From Saccharicrinis sp. UBA6048 (GTDB lineage Bacteria; Bacteroidota; Bacteroidia; Bacteroidales; Marinilabiliaceae): 27,230 bases of DNA. Every line of letters begins with the position of its first letter. Position 1 is the stretch's first letter. The translations under genes were made by a program, and so were the position numbers. This document shows, one piece after another, positions 6,207 to 14,955 of the stretch. The DNA lies in NCBI GenBank assembly GCA_002429115.1, contig DIYS01000210.1, forward strand, positions 1 to 27,230. The letters are read 5' to 3'. Under the pieces are notes generated by a model. That model was not told the origin of the DNA and did no database searches. It was given only the letters and a program-made list of their open reading frames with translations.

Positions 6207-8042
6207 TTATTCTACAGTTACTGACTTAGCCAGGTTACGAGGTTGATCAACATTACACCCACGCATAACAGCTATATGGTACGAGATAATTTGCAATGGC
6301 ACACAGGTCAATAGCGGTGCAATTGCCTCATGACAGTCAGGCACCTCAATCACATGATCGGCCATATTCTTGATTACGTTGTCACCTTCGGTAACAATCG
6401 CGATCACTTTACCATTACGCGCCTTTACTTCCTGGATATTACTAACAATCTTTTCGTACGACTTATCCTTAGTTGCGAGAACAAATACAGGCATATTCTC
6501 ATCGATCAAGGCAATTGGCCCGTGTTTCATCTCTGCAGCCGGATAACCCTCAGCATGAATGTAAGATATCTCTTTCAACTTAAGAGCACCTTCCAAAGCC
6601 ACCGGAAATAAATAACCACGACCAAGATACAGTGCATTGGATGCATCTTTATATAAAGCTGCTATCTTCTTTATATCATCCTCATGTTCAAGAATACTTC
6701 TGATTTTTCCAGGCACCTGTGTCAATTGACTAATCAATTCCTTGTATTCAGAATCTACCAATCCACCTTTTGCCTTACCCAATAGCATAGCCATCATGGT
6801 CAACACTGTCACCTGCGATGTAAATGCCTTCGTAGAAGCTACACCAATCTCAACACCAGCATGCGTATAGACACCAGCATGGGTTTCACGTGGTATTGAT
6901 GAACCGGCAACATTACAAATACCTACAATGGTCGCGCCTTTTTCTTTTGCCATTTTAATCGCCGCCAAGGTATCCGCAGTTTCTCCACTTTGGGAGATCG
7001 CAATAATCACATCATCCTCGTCGATGATCGGATTGCGGTAACGGAACTCACTGGCATATTCCACCTCAACAGGGATACGTGCAAACTCCTCAAGCAGGTA
7101 TTCACCTACAATACCGGCATGCCACGAAGTACCACAAGCTGCAATTATAATTCGTTTTGCATTCAGAAGCTGTGGCATCACATCAACAATACCCCCCAGG
7201 AATATTTTTGACTGATCCATGGAAATACGCCCCCTGAAAGTATCCTCAATTGAAATTGGCTGCTCATGAATTTCCTTAAGCATAAAGTGCTCATAGCTAC
7301 CTTTATCAATCTCATCAATGGTCAGGTTAACCTTCTGAATTTTCGGTTTCAAAGCATCATTTTCAATGCTTTTCAGAAGCAAATTATCACGCTTAATAAC
7401 AGCTACCTCTTCATCGTTCATGTAGATGACCTGATCGGTATATTCAACGATAGGCGTTGCATCGGATGCCAGAAAATATTCGCCTTCTCCAACACCAATC
7501 ACCAGCGGACTACCTTTACGGGCTGCAATCAACTGGTCTTTATCATCCGTACAGGTGATTACCAAACCATAGGCACCAATCACTTTAGTTAAAGCCAGGC
7601 GAACGGCCATTTCAGCATCTACCTCTTCTGAGATGTATATACTTTCAATCAGGTTGGCAAGCACTTCTGTATCTGTTTCACTCTGGAACTCATAGCCTCG
7701 GCTTACCAGCTCCTTTTTCAGGTGTGCATAGTTCTCAATAATGCCGTTGTGCACAACAACAAACTTCCCTTGCTGCGACACGTGCGGGTGTGCATTGGTA
7801 TCACTAGGTTCTCCGTGCGTAGCCCATCGGGTGTGCCCCATTCCTATCGAGCCTGAAATGGATTTTCCTTTTGCATGACTCTCCAGGTCTTTTACCTTTC
7901 CCTTGCACTTGTAAACATTTACATCGCTGTTGATTAAAGCCAATCCCGCTGAATCATATCCGCGATATTCTAATCTTTGCAAACCTTTAACGATTATTGG
8001 ATAGGCTGTTCTGCCCCCAACGTATGCTACTATTCCACACAT
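6207..8042 (-). CDS. glmS: Glutamine-fructose-6-phosphate aminotransferase (isomerizing)
   Basis: GlmS makes glucosamine-6-phosphate from fructose-6-phosphate and glutamine, the first committed step to UDP-GlcNAc for peptidoglycan and lipid A. Length is 611 residues, normal for the family. The N-terminal class II glutaminase has the catalytic Cys2 exposed after Met removal (MCGIVAY), YRGYDSAG at 26-33, HTRWATHG at 70-77 and HNGIIENY at 98-105. Two SIS sugar-isomerase domains follow, with CGTS at 303-306 and SQSGET at 350-355. The C-terminus DQPRNLAKSVTVE is the conserved family ending. The gene lies 133 bp downstream of the DUF4954 gene on the same strand. It has a possible promoter of its own (TATTTTTG, 8132-8125). 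No glmS ribozyme is expected or seen. Confidence 0.96.
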   Translation of the reverse strand: MCGIVAYVGGRTAYPIIVKGLQRLEYRGYDSAGLALINSDVNVYKCKGKVKDLESHAKGKSISGSIGMGHTRWATHGEPSDTNAHPHVSQQGKFVVVHNGIIENYAHLKKELVSRGYEFQSETDTEVLANLIESIYISEEVDAEMAVRLALTKVIGAYGLVITCTDDKDQLIAARKGSPLVIGVGEGEYFLASDATPIVEYTDQVIYMNDEEVAVIKRDNLLLKSIENDALKPKIQKVNLTIDEIDKGSYEHFMLKEIHEQPISIEDTFRGRISMDQSKIFLGGIVDVMPQLLNAKRIIIAACGTSWHAGIVGEYLLEEFARIPVEVEYASEFRYRNPIIDEDDVIIAISQSGETADTLAAIKMAKEKGATIVGICNVAGSSIPRETHAGVYTHAGVEIGVASTKAFTSQVTVLTMMAMLLGKAKGGLVDSEYKELISQLTQVPGKIRSILEHEDDIKKIAALYKDASNALYLGRGYLFPVALEGALKLKEISYIHAEGYPAAEMKHGPIALIDENMPVFVLATKDKSYEKIVSNIQEVKARNGKVIAIVTEGDNVIKNMADHVIEVPDCHEAIAPLLTCVPLQIISYHIAVMRGCNVDQPRNLAKSVTVE

Positions 8043-8124
8043 ATATTTATTTTTCTATTTCTCTTCCTTACTTAGACAATCAACTTATGATTTTCACTTA
8101 GTTATCCTGCCCATTAAATCCGGA

Positions 8125-8132
8125 CAAAAATA
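8125..8132 (-). promoter_or_regulatory. Possible glmS -7 box
   Basis: On the minus strand TATTTTTG matches TAnnTTTG exactly, giving a leader of roughly 80 nt. The nearest TTG upstream is only 13 nt away, so the -33 box is not convincing. Confidence 0.3.
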
Positions 8133-8175
8133 CATAAAGAAAATACAATTCTATAACTCTGTATTTTAATATCTC

Positions 8176-10125
8176 CTAGTCAAATTCCGCAATCAAATGA
8201 TCAGCCATCTTTATTGCTTCCTCACATCTTCTTTCAATTTCCAACAAAATCTGCTGCTTATTAAATACGCCTCTTACTTCACTGAAATCTTTTTCTTTGG
8301 CATCCTGCTCCCCATCAATACCATAACCAATTTTATTAATCTCTGAAAACTCTTTTCTAACATCTTCAGTCCAGAAGGTACTTATTTCGTTTATTGCAGT
8401 CAACCAATTATTGATGAACGTACGTTTATTATCAATAATCGTTTCAAAAAAATCAAATCCAAAGTATGACTTAAACACCTTTCGACACCAAATCGCTTCA
8501 AATTTAAGGTAATTCTCACTCCAGGATTTGTAACGTTTATTAAGTTCTGCAATATCAATTATCATCCCCGACTGCAGATCATCCAACAGCTCTGTAAAAG
8601 CAAATGAAGGAACTATTAGCCCTGCCAAATCTAGCCACTTTGATTCAGCTATTCCCTTGTTATCGATACAATCTTCTGTCGCCATATTATTCTTCAATAG
8701 GACATCGCCCAGGTATTTTGTAACCATCAATTCATATAGATGAATGCCCTTATCCAAAGCTTTCACAGGCAAGCTTACTGCTCCGATAGAACAGGAATTT
8801 GCATCACCTGCATCTTTTTTCAGCGCTTTTAACGCTGCCAGACCTTGCAGAACCTTTTGAATAGAATATGGTGTAAAAACAGCTGAATTAACATGATCCA
8901 ATACATCATCATTTTTCCTTCCATCTCTTTTTATCCACTTTAACTCATCACGGAACAAGCCAATGCTCTTTATTGCGGCACCCGGCAACAGAATACTCTT
9001 CCCTTTATCTTCCATCAAATAAGAAAAAGGAAACTTTGAAGTATCAGGGTTGCTATAATGTCGTCCCATAATCAAGGAAAAAGCACCGATATGAGCCGGC
9101 CACATAACATACGAATCACTACCGGTTTTACATCCACGCTCAACAACTCCCTGGTGCACCGGTCCCAGTTTGTACATATGATTGCTCTGATTAGAGCCAC
9201 TACCGGCATTGGAAAACGAATAATACCCCGCTATGAGCAAAGTCGATTTATGGTGGGTAACTGTACAAGGTCCTGCAAACAATGAACAAGCCTCGCCTTG
9301 TAGCAATTGGCTGTTGGCAAAAAATAAAGAATTTTCAGCAGTAAATCCTTTACTAACCTCACAAGCTTCGCCAATAAAACACCTATCAATATTTGCCCCT
9401 TCACTAATTTTGCTTCCTTGCGATGCAATAAAATCAACTGCTACAACAGCATCTCCAATATAGGCAGGAGCCATTTTAGAACTATTGATCGAGCCATTTC
9501 TCAATCGCTTTACGCCAGCTATATTTGCATGGGCTCCAACATTCACATTAGCGATTGTGCCACAGTTTATAATGCTTGCATTGTTTGCTATGGCTCCCTT
9601 ATAATCTTTTATATTATCAGAGTAATTTCGTATCAACTTACGGAGCGTCGACACCTCATCCTTATGGTAGCGGTGCATACACATGATGTATGCCGTATGC
9701 GCAGACAGCTCATTGTATATTACCACTTCTCTTCCGCCACCTTCATTCAATACTTTTACCTCAACCCCATTACCAAAGGTACTTTCGTCCTCAACACAAA
9801 GCTCATCCACATTGTCAATAATAACATTGGAGTTGATGTTGTAATTGGCAATGAATCGTTTGACATTATTTATATAAACATTGTCACCAATGGTGCAATT
9901 GTGAATCGTCACATTATAAACTCCTGTATGTTTCTCTAGCCCACCAGAGAGTTCAATCATTTCAGTGAATGTGCCCAATTTAATTTCACCTGAGAATTCA
10001 ACGTTTCTTATATAGTCTGTAGTAAAACCAAGAGCAACCTGTACCTTTTGCCAATTATTGCAAACACAGTTGTTGCGCTCAAGTTGTGTAATCTCCTCAG
10101 AAGTCAGTAATCGATATTGGTCCAT
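8176..10125 (-). CDS. DUF4954 family protein with hexapeptide-type beta-helix
   Basis: This is a 649-residue cytosolic-looking protein with no signal peptide or membrane segment. I recognise the family as DUF4954, found mainly in Bacteroidota, with no established function. Residues about 45-340 show repeated short turns of left-handed beta-helix type (for example CTIGDNVYI, ASIINCGTIANV, SKISEGANIDRCFIGEAC), as in the acyl- and nucleotidyl-transferases that act on nucleotide sugars. A Gly/His-rich core, GPVHQGVVERGCKTGSDSY, follows, and the C-terminal third is mostly alpha-helical. The position upstream of glmS is suggestive of amino-sugar or envelope metabolism, but this is inference only. 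A candidate promoter sits at 10154-10184, and a strong terminator separates it from the DUF4270 gene upstream. Confidence 0.8.
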   Translation of the reverse strand: MDQYRLLTSEEITQLERNNCVCNNWQKVQVALGFTTDYIRNVEFSGEIKLGTFTEMIELSGGLEKHTGVYNVTIHNCTIGDNVYINNVKRFIANYNINSNVIIDNVDELCVEDESTFGNGVEVKVLNEGGGREVVIYNELSAHTAYIMCMHRYHKDEVSTLRKLIRNYSDNIKDYKGAIANNASIINCGTIANVNVGAHANIAGVKRLRNGSINSSKMAPAYIGDAVVAVDFIASQGSKISEGANIDRCFIGEACEVSKGFTAENSLFFANSQLLQGEACSLFAGPCTVTHHKSTLLIAGYYSFSNAGSGSNQSNHMYKLGPVHQGVVERGCKTGSDSYVMWPAHIGAFSLIMGRHYSNPDTSKFPFSYLMEDKGKSILLPGAAIKSIGLFRDELKWIKRDGRKNDDVLDHVNSAVFTPYSIQKVLQGLAALKALKKDAGDANSCSIGAVSLPVKALDKGIHLYELMVTKYLGDVLLKNNMATEDCIDNKGIAESKWLDLAGLIVPSFAFTELLDDLQSGMIIDIAELNKRYKSWSENYLKFEAIWCRKVFKSYFGFDFFETIIDNKRTFINNWLTAINEISTFWTEDVRKEFSEINKIGYGIDGEQDAKEKDFSEVRGVFNKQQILLEIERRCEEAIKMADHLIAEFD

Positions 10126-10153
10126 CTTAATAACAATACAGTTGTCGATTAAA

Positions 10154-10184
10154 CGAAGGTATGAAAGTTTATGAGTAGTTTAAA
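10154..10184 (-). promoter_or_regulatory. Promoter of the DUF4954 gene
   Basis: On the minus strand TTTA (10184-10181), 19 nt, then TACCTTCG (10161-10154). This matches the Bacteroidota pattern TTTG-N19-TAnnTTTG with one mismatch in each box. The leader would be about 25 nt. Confidence 0.45.
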
Positions 10185-10220
10185 TCAGTCACATCAAATA
10201 AATACTTTCATTAATAAAAT

Positions 10221-10255
10221 AAAAAAGTCGTTCTCATTAAGAAAACGACTTTTTT
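10221..10255. terminator. Terminator after the DUF4270 gene
   Basis: AAAAAAGTCGTT (10221-10232) pairs with AACGACTTTTTT (10244-10255), a 12-bp stem with the U tract included on either strand. It ends the minus-strand DUF4270 transcript before the DUF4954 promoter. Confidence 0.85.
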
Positions 10256-10275
10256 ATATTTTCTAATACTATTAT

Positions 10276-12060
10276 TTATCGCGGACGATATTGATAGTAT
10301 TTGACATTCATTCGCATTCGTTTGTCCAGTATTTTACCGTTCACATCAAGCTTTTCATTTGACTTGGTTCCGCCAAACAGGATAACACGCTGGAAGGTGG
10401 ATGTGGTATTTTCAGGGCCAATGAAAAATTCTGACCCAAACCTCTTCTTAAATAACTCAATAAACTCTGGGTCATCAATATCATAGCCTCCTTCTCTCAT
10501 TTCATTAGAAAGTTGCCTCATGATAAAATTAAAATAATCAGCGCGCATAATAAAACGGTATAAATATGGGTCATTTACAGAGGTGCGTGGCACTATTTCA
10601 CCAAGTCCTGCACGGTTACCTTGACTATCTGGATTACCTCCAAAAACGGGATATTCAATTTTCTTACCATCCACAACTGTTTCATAAATCGGATTAACAA
10701 GCTTTTTGTCTTTATCCAGCCATTTAATGGTTAATTTACTTGGCATTGGATAACGCTTAATATTTGTACTCACCGTATCAACTTCCATTAAAAACTCAAT
10801 ATTAGCAGCCAAATGATAGTCTAATGACGCACCCTTTGCTGGATCGCCAATTGAATCAACCCAATATCTCATTTCCTCAGGTAGTTCCATGCGCATATAG
10901 CTGCCGGCCATACCCTGTACATACAATCTGTCCGTATCAGGTTCATCCAAGTCAATGCCACTGCTCAGATTATGATTATACCTGTTAAAGCGAACATTCT
11001 CAACATTAATTGGGAATGTATACGAATATAATGACGTAGTATCTCTAATTTCATCCTGAGCATTTTTATATTTGTGATCACGCGAAAGATGAATCTTTAA
11101 GTTAGTTGCTACAGTCGAACCTGAACTTAATAGGTTAATCTTAGTTAATGATCCAATAGCCGAACCAGATTCTAATTCAGAAGTAACATATATGCCATTA
11201 AAAACACTTTTAAATAAAGCTGTTGAAGCTAATTGATCCTTGCTCATCTGAAAAAAACGATCAGCTAAGTCTTTATCTAATTTTATTTCCCAATTTTTGG
11301 TAGTTTGAGTATGCCCTTTGCCACCATCGGCAACATAAGCACTATCAACTTCCCATAAATAACCTGGTGCTTTCCAAACACTATCCGGATATTCCCAAAA
11401 CAATTCCTCACTATTCCACCTTATCGACCGATATTTTAGAGGTACCTCTCCATTTGGATGAACAGAAGTTTCAGCAATGGCTTCTGTAAGGTAAAGCCCT
11501 TCCATTTCGTGGTCATTATAATATACAGTTCTATTATCTCCAAGATCTTCGTTTGGATCTATCTCATATATTTTCAAATTTTGCATTGAAAACATATCAC
11601 CATACCAATTATTAAACTGATACTGAAGATTTAAAACCAAGCTATCGACATCCCACTCATCATTTGGGAAAGCGTCTTTATTGGTATTATTGAACTTGTA
11701 CAGAACAGTATCTTGTTCTGCTCCATCGGCATCAATATATTTAATCCCATAGCTGACTTTTGTTCCAATTGAAAAATCAGTTACAAAATCTGCTTTTGTT
11801 TCGCCAAAAACAGGATCATTGAAAGCACCAATAATTCCGTAGGTGGCATCGCTGGTTCGTACCTGATCACGCGCTACATTACGTGTATCCAGAATATGAC
11901 TATCATGGCTAAAACCTTTAATTATCTCGGCCTCAGGTAAAACATCTCCGGATATACGAGCCGGCTCATCTTCACACGCTACCGTTAAAGAAAGAAGGCC
12001 AATAATAAATAATTGGCCTGCAGATCTGTAAAATATGTTGTTTCGAAATAACTTCTTCAT
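10276..12060 (-). CDS. DUF4270 lipoprotein
   Basis: This is a 594-residue exported lipoprotein. A signal peptide with a hydrophobic stretch at about 15-28 ends in a lipobox LTVAC, giving acylated Cys29, followed by acidic residues (EDEP), a pattern often seen in surface-exposed Bacteroidota lipoproteins. The rest is beta-rich and I recognise it as DUF4270, a family essentially restricted to Bacteroidota and of unknown function. It starts 12 bp after the stop of the GT5-like gene, so the two are very probably co-transcribed from the promoter at 12910-12940. The association with a cytosolic glycogen-synthase-like protein is not explained by any known pathway. Confidence 0.85.
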   Translation of the reverse strand: MKKLFRNNIFYRSAGQLFIIGLLSLTVACEDEPARISGDVLPEAEIIKGFSHDSHILDTRNVARDQVRTSDATYGIIGAFNDPVFGETKADFVTDFSIGTKVSYGIKYIDADGAEQDTVLYKFNNTNKDAFPNDEWDVDSLVLNLQYQFNNWYGDMFSMQNLKIYEIDPNEDLGDNRTVYYNDHEMEGLYLTEAIAETSVHPNGEVPLKYRSIRWNSEELFWEYPDSVWKAPGYLWEVDSAYVADGGKGHTQTTKNWEIKLDKDLADRFFQMSKDQLASTALFKSVFNGIYVTSELESGSAIGSLTKINLLSSGSTVATNLKIHLSRDHKYKNAQDEIRDTTSLYSYTFPINVENVRFNRYNHNLSSGIDLDEPDTDRLYVQGMAGSYMRMELPEEMRYWVDSIGDPAKGASLDYHLAANIEFLMEVDTVSTNIKRYPMPSKLTIKWLDKDKKLVNPIYETVVDGKKIEYPVFGGNPDSQGNRAGLGEIVPRTSVNDPYLYRFIMRADYFNFIMRQLSNEMREGGYDIDDPEFIELFKKRFGSEFFIGPENTTSTFQRVILFGGTKSNEKLDVNGKILDKRMRMNVKYYQYRPR

Positions 12061-12072
12061 AAGTTGTTTGTG

Positions 12073-12879
12073 TTAATCAAGCAATGAATCGTAGAATCCA
12101 TTGTAAGCTTCAACATAAGTCTCTTCATCGTGATACACTAAAAATGGCTTACCCGACTGTTTAATAAACTCACTTATCTCAGGATTTATTGTTTCACTAC
12201 CCTGAATTACTCCATCCGACATTGAAATTGCCAGCTTGGTTAAGCCAACATAATCGTTTGAAGACATTACTTCCAAATCGCTATCCTCTACACCTTCCAG
12301 CTTCAATTTTTCTTTGAAATTCTCACTCCATTGCTTCGAAAAGTCATTGTCATAAACGGTATACACCACTTTTGACGACGCAAAATGAGGATCTTCATTC
12401 ATTGCCTTTTTAATGTATAATGGAGCTAAAGCAGTAAACCACCCGTTACAGTGCACCACGTCAGGCGCCCAACGTAATTTTTTAGTTGTTTCCAATACAC
12501 CACGGGCAAAAAAAATAGTACGCTCATCATTATCATCAAATTCATTTCCATCCGCATCAACCAATGTTGCTTTTCGCTGGAAATAATCTTCATTATCGAT
12601 AAAGTAAACCTGCATACGGGCAGCTTGTATCGATGCTACTTTAATAATCAGTGGATGATCCGTATCGTCAATAATCAGATTCATACCAGATAAACGAATC
12701 ACCTCGTGCAATTGGTTTCTTCGCTCATTGATACAGCCAAAACGTGGCATAAAAGTTCTGATTTCTTTACCTAGTTCTTGTATACCTTGAGGTAAGTGAC
12801 GACCTATTTTTGACATCGGTGTCTCAGGAAGGTAAGGCGTTATTTCTTGAGAAATGAATAAGACTTTTGCTTTTTCCAT
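12073..12879 (-). CDS. Stand-alone glycogen/starch synthase N-terminal-domain protein (GT5-like)
   Basis: This 268-residue protein resembles only the N-terminal Rossmann half of GT5 glycogen/starch synthases: VLFISQEITPYL at the start, FMPRFGCINER matching the P-R-Y/F region, and APDVVHCNGWFTALAPLYIK matching the conserved D-V-x-H-x-x-D/G-W segment. The C-terminal half, which holds most ADP-glucose contacts, is absent. The signature KxGGL loop is replaced by SKIGRHL. Normal GlgA enzymes are around 480 residues, so classical synthase activity is doubtful. Gene order beside panCD is, from memory, common in Bacteroidota, suggesting a maintained function and not decay. The ATG at 12879 is preferred to the in-frame TTG at 12939 because a full promoter (12910-12940) covers the longer extension. 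Confidence 0.75.
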   Translation of the reverse strand: MEKAKVLFISQEITPYLPETPMSKIGRHLPQGIQELGKEIRTFMPRFGCINERRNQLHEVIRLSGMNLIIDDTDHPLIIKVASIQAARMQVYFIDNEDYFQRKATLVDADGNEFDDNDERTIFFARGVLETTKKLRWAPDVVHCNGWFTALAPLYIKKAMNEDPHFASSKVVYTVYDNDFSKQWSENFKEKLKLEGVEDSDLEVMSSNDYVGLTKLAISMSDGVIQGSETINPEISEFIKQSGKPFLVYHDEETYVEAYNGFYDSLLD

Positions 12880-12909
12880 TATTTTATTGGTAGAATATTT
12901 TAGCAAACG

Positions 12910-12940
12910 CAAAAGTACGAAAAATATGCCACCTGACAAA
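12910..12940 (-). promoter_or_regulatory. Promoter of the GT5-like/DUF4270 unit
   Basis: On the minus strand TTTG (12940-12937), exactly 19 nt, then TACTTTTG (12917-12910). Both boxes match the Bacteroidota housekeeping sigma pattern perfectly. Transcription would begin around 12903-12906, giving a leader of about 25 nt and fixing the start codon at 12879. Confidence 0.75.
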
Positions 12941-13133
12941 TAAAGTGCTTGTGTGTATGGCGATATCGCAAAATAGATCTCCTATCCAGCCCATAAAATT
13001 CTATTTTTTATTGAAGGTTTTTAGAAAATGTCAATGTTTTTATGCAAACAATTTTATTACTTTGCCCAGCTAATTTTTTTGGCACAAATCAGCATTGCTA
13101 ATGCCTATTTATGAGGCATTTAATTTAATATTA

Positions 13134-13994
13134 ATGAAAATAATTAATACGGTTAGCGAATTACAGTCGATCGTCAGTCAGGAGGCTAAGCAAAATAATA
13201 AGGTGGGATTTGTACCTACAATGGGTGCATTGCACCAGGGACACCTTTCTCTTGTTGAGCAGGCATCGCAAGCATGCGACCTGGTAATTGTCAGCATATT
13301 TGTTAACCCGACACAATTCAACAATTCCAAAGACCTGGAACGCTATCCGCGTGATCTGCAAACTGATATTGACGCACTTTCTACAAAGAAATGTGACATT
13401 GTATTCGCGCCATTAGTTGATGAAGTATACCCGGAAGAAGATACGCGTCAATTTAATTTTGGGGCTTTGGAAACGGTGATGGAAGGAAAATACCGACCAG
13501 GCCATTTTAATGGTGTTGCGCAAGTGGTGAGTCGTTTGTTCGACATGGTAAAGCCAGACAAAGCGTTCTTTGGATTAAAAGACTTTCAGCAACTGGCAGT
13601 TATATGTGCCATGACTAAGCAGCTAAACCTTCCTGTTGAGATTGTACCTTGTGAGATTGTTCGTGAAAAGGATGGGCTGGCAATGAGCTCGCGCAATATG
13701 CTACTCACTGACTCGCAACGAAAAAATGCACCAGTGATTGCTCGTACTTTATTCGAATCTTGTAACTTTGTCGCAGAGTCTTCTGTTGAAAAGCTAAAAC
13801 AAGATGTGATTGCAAAAATAAATTCAACTGAAGGCCTAGAGGTTGAATACTTTGAAATAGTGGACGGATACAGCTTACAGCCTGTTGACATGTGGGACAA
13901 GAGTGATTACATTGTTGGTTGCATAGCAGTATTTGCCGGAGAGATTAGGTTAATTGATAACGTGACATACAAAAAAACGAATCATGATTCTTGA
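13134..13994 (+). CDS. panC: Pantothenate synthetase
   Basis: PanC joins pantoate and beta-alanine using ATP, through a pantoyl-adenylate, the last step to vitamin B5. It is 286 residues from the ATG at 13134, the normal family length. Visible motifs are VPTMGALHQGH (nucleotide-binding HxGH-type loop), VNPTQFNNSKDLERYPR, FFGLKDFQQLAVI and the C-terminal-side MSSRN. An upstream in-frame TTG at 13095 would add 13 residues not expected in PanC, so the later ATG is chosen. The 3' end overlaps panD by 11 bp, which points to translational coupling. A weak -7 box TTACTTTG lies at 13057-13064. Confidence 0.95.
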   Translation: MKIINTVSELQSIVSQEAKQNNKVGFVPTMGALHQGHLSLVEQASQACDLVIVSIFVNPTQFNNSKDLERYPRDLQTDIDALSTKKCDIVFAPLVDEVYPEEDTRQFNFGALETVMEGKYRPGHFNGVAQVVSRLFDMVKPDKAFFGLKDFQQLAVICAMTKQLNLPVEIVPCEIVREKDGLAMSSRNMLLTDSQRKNAPVIARTLFESCNFVAESSVEKLKQDVIAKINSTEGLEVEYFEIVDGYSLQPVDMWDKSDYIVGCIAVFAGEIRLIDNVTYKKTNHDS

Positions 13995-14334
13995 GGTTGT
14001 AAAATCTAAATTGCACAATGTTTCGGTTACTGAGGCAAACCTGAATTACGTAGGTAGCATTACCATCGATGAGGACCTGATGGATGCAGCTAATATTATC
14101 GAAAACGAGAAAGTTCAGGTGGTGAATAACAATAATGGGGAGCGACTTGAAACATATGTAATCAAAGGAGAAAGAGGTTCCGGAGTAATTTGCCTTAATG
14201 GAGCAGCAGCGCGCAAAGTAGCAGTTGGCGATGTAGTCATCATTATTACATATTGCCACATGGAAGTTGAAGAGGCCAAACAATACAAACCGGTATTTGT
14301 GTTTCCTGATACGGCAACCAATGCTTTGGTATAG
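13984..14334 (+). CDS. panD: Aspartate 1-decarboxylase proenzyme
   Basis: PanD decarboxylates aspartate to beta-alanine, the second substrate of PanC, so the overlapping pair supplies both ends of the pantothenate reaction. The 116-residue proenzyme cleaves itself between G24 and S25 (YVGS, residues 22-25) to form the pyruvoyl cofactor. Other family features are visible: K9 in KSKLH, the basic loop KGERGSG, and the NGAAARKV segment. The start at 13984 overlaps the end of panC by 11 bp. A strong terminator follows at 14357. Confidence 0.95.
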   Translation: MILEVVKSKLHNVSVTEANLNYVGSITIDEDLMDAANIIENEKVQVVNNNNGERLETYVIKGERGSGVICLNGAAARKVAVGDVVIIITYCHMEVEEAKQYKPVFVFPDTATNALV

Positions 14335-14356
14335 TATTGTAGATGAAAATATAATT

Positions 14357-14393
14357 AACAAACCCCGGCATATGTCGGGGTTTTGTTATTTTT
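14357..14393 (+). terminator. panCD terminator
   Basis: AACAAACCCCG pairs with CGGGGTTTTGTT around an 8-nt loop with one unpaired T, followed by a T-rich stretch. Confidence 0.85.
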
Positions 14394-14460
14394 GATAGAT
14401 CAATCTTAAAAAACGGTTTTCCTAATCCCAATTTAACGAATCGACAAATCAACACTAATA

Positions 14461-14955
14461 ATGACAGAACTGGAGAAGATACACAATAAAATATTAAGCC
14501 GAGATAAAGCCCAAGAGCTTACCAAACAATGGGAAAAGAATAATGAAACAATTGTTTTCACCAATGGTTGCTTTGACATAGTTCATCGGGGTCACATTGA
14601 TTATTTATCGAAGGCAAAGGACTTGGGCACTAAACTGGTGTTGGGTCTTAATACCGATGCTTCGGTTGCCCGATTAAAAGGACCAATGCGCCCGGTCGTT
14701 GATGAACAAAGTCGTGCCATCTTAATGGCTTCATTGCAATTTATCGATTTGGTGGTATTTTTTGATGAAGACACGCCCTATGAACTAATTAAGGCTTTAC
14801 AGCCGGATGTATTGGTAAAAGGCAGTGACTATAAAGCGGAAAATATTGTTGGCTACGACATATTGATGGCCAAAGGCGGAAAAGTTGAAACCATTGATTT
14901 TGTCGAAGGATTCTCCACTACTTCTATTGTTGAAAAAATCAAAGCATCGATGTAA
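14461..14955 (+). CDS. rfaE2: D-glycero-beta-D-manno-heptose 1-phosphate adenylyltransferase
   Basis: The enzyme adenylates heptose-1-phosphate to ADP-heptose for the LPS inner core. This 164-residue protein corresponds to the C-terminal domain of E. coli HldE; the kinase half (rfaE1) is not fused and is not in the window. Cytidylyltransferase-fold motifs are clear: FTNGCFDIVHRGH (33-45, with HxGH at 42-45), GLNTDASVARLKG, and the C-terminal STTSIVEKI that contacts ATP. The start ATG at 14461 gives the usual N-terminal helix. The stop and the radA start share one base (TAATG), so the two are translationally coupled. Confidence 0.9.
   Translation: MTELEKIHNKILSRDKAQELTKQWEKNNETIVFTNGCFDIVHRGHIDYLSKAKDLGTKLVLGLNTDASVARLKGPMRPVVDEQSRAILMASLQFIDLVVFFDEDTPYELIKALQPDVLVKGSDYKAENIVGYDILMAKGGKVETIDFVEGFSTTSIVEKIKASM

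Noticed and set aside
8043..8175. glmS ribozyme in the glmS leader
   Set aside because: The ribozyme belongs mainly to Firmicutes and the 133-bp spacer shows no matching core.
12880..12939. Upstream TTG start for the GT5-like protein adding 20 residues
   Set aside because: A full promoter covers this stretch, so it would not be transcribed as coding sequence.
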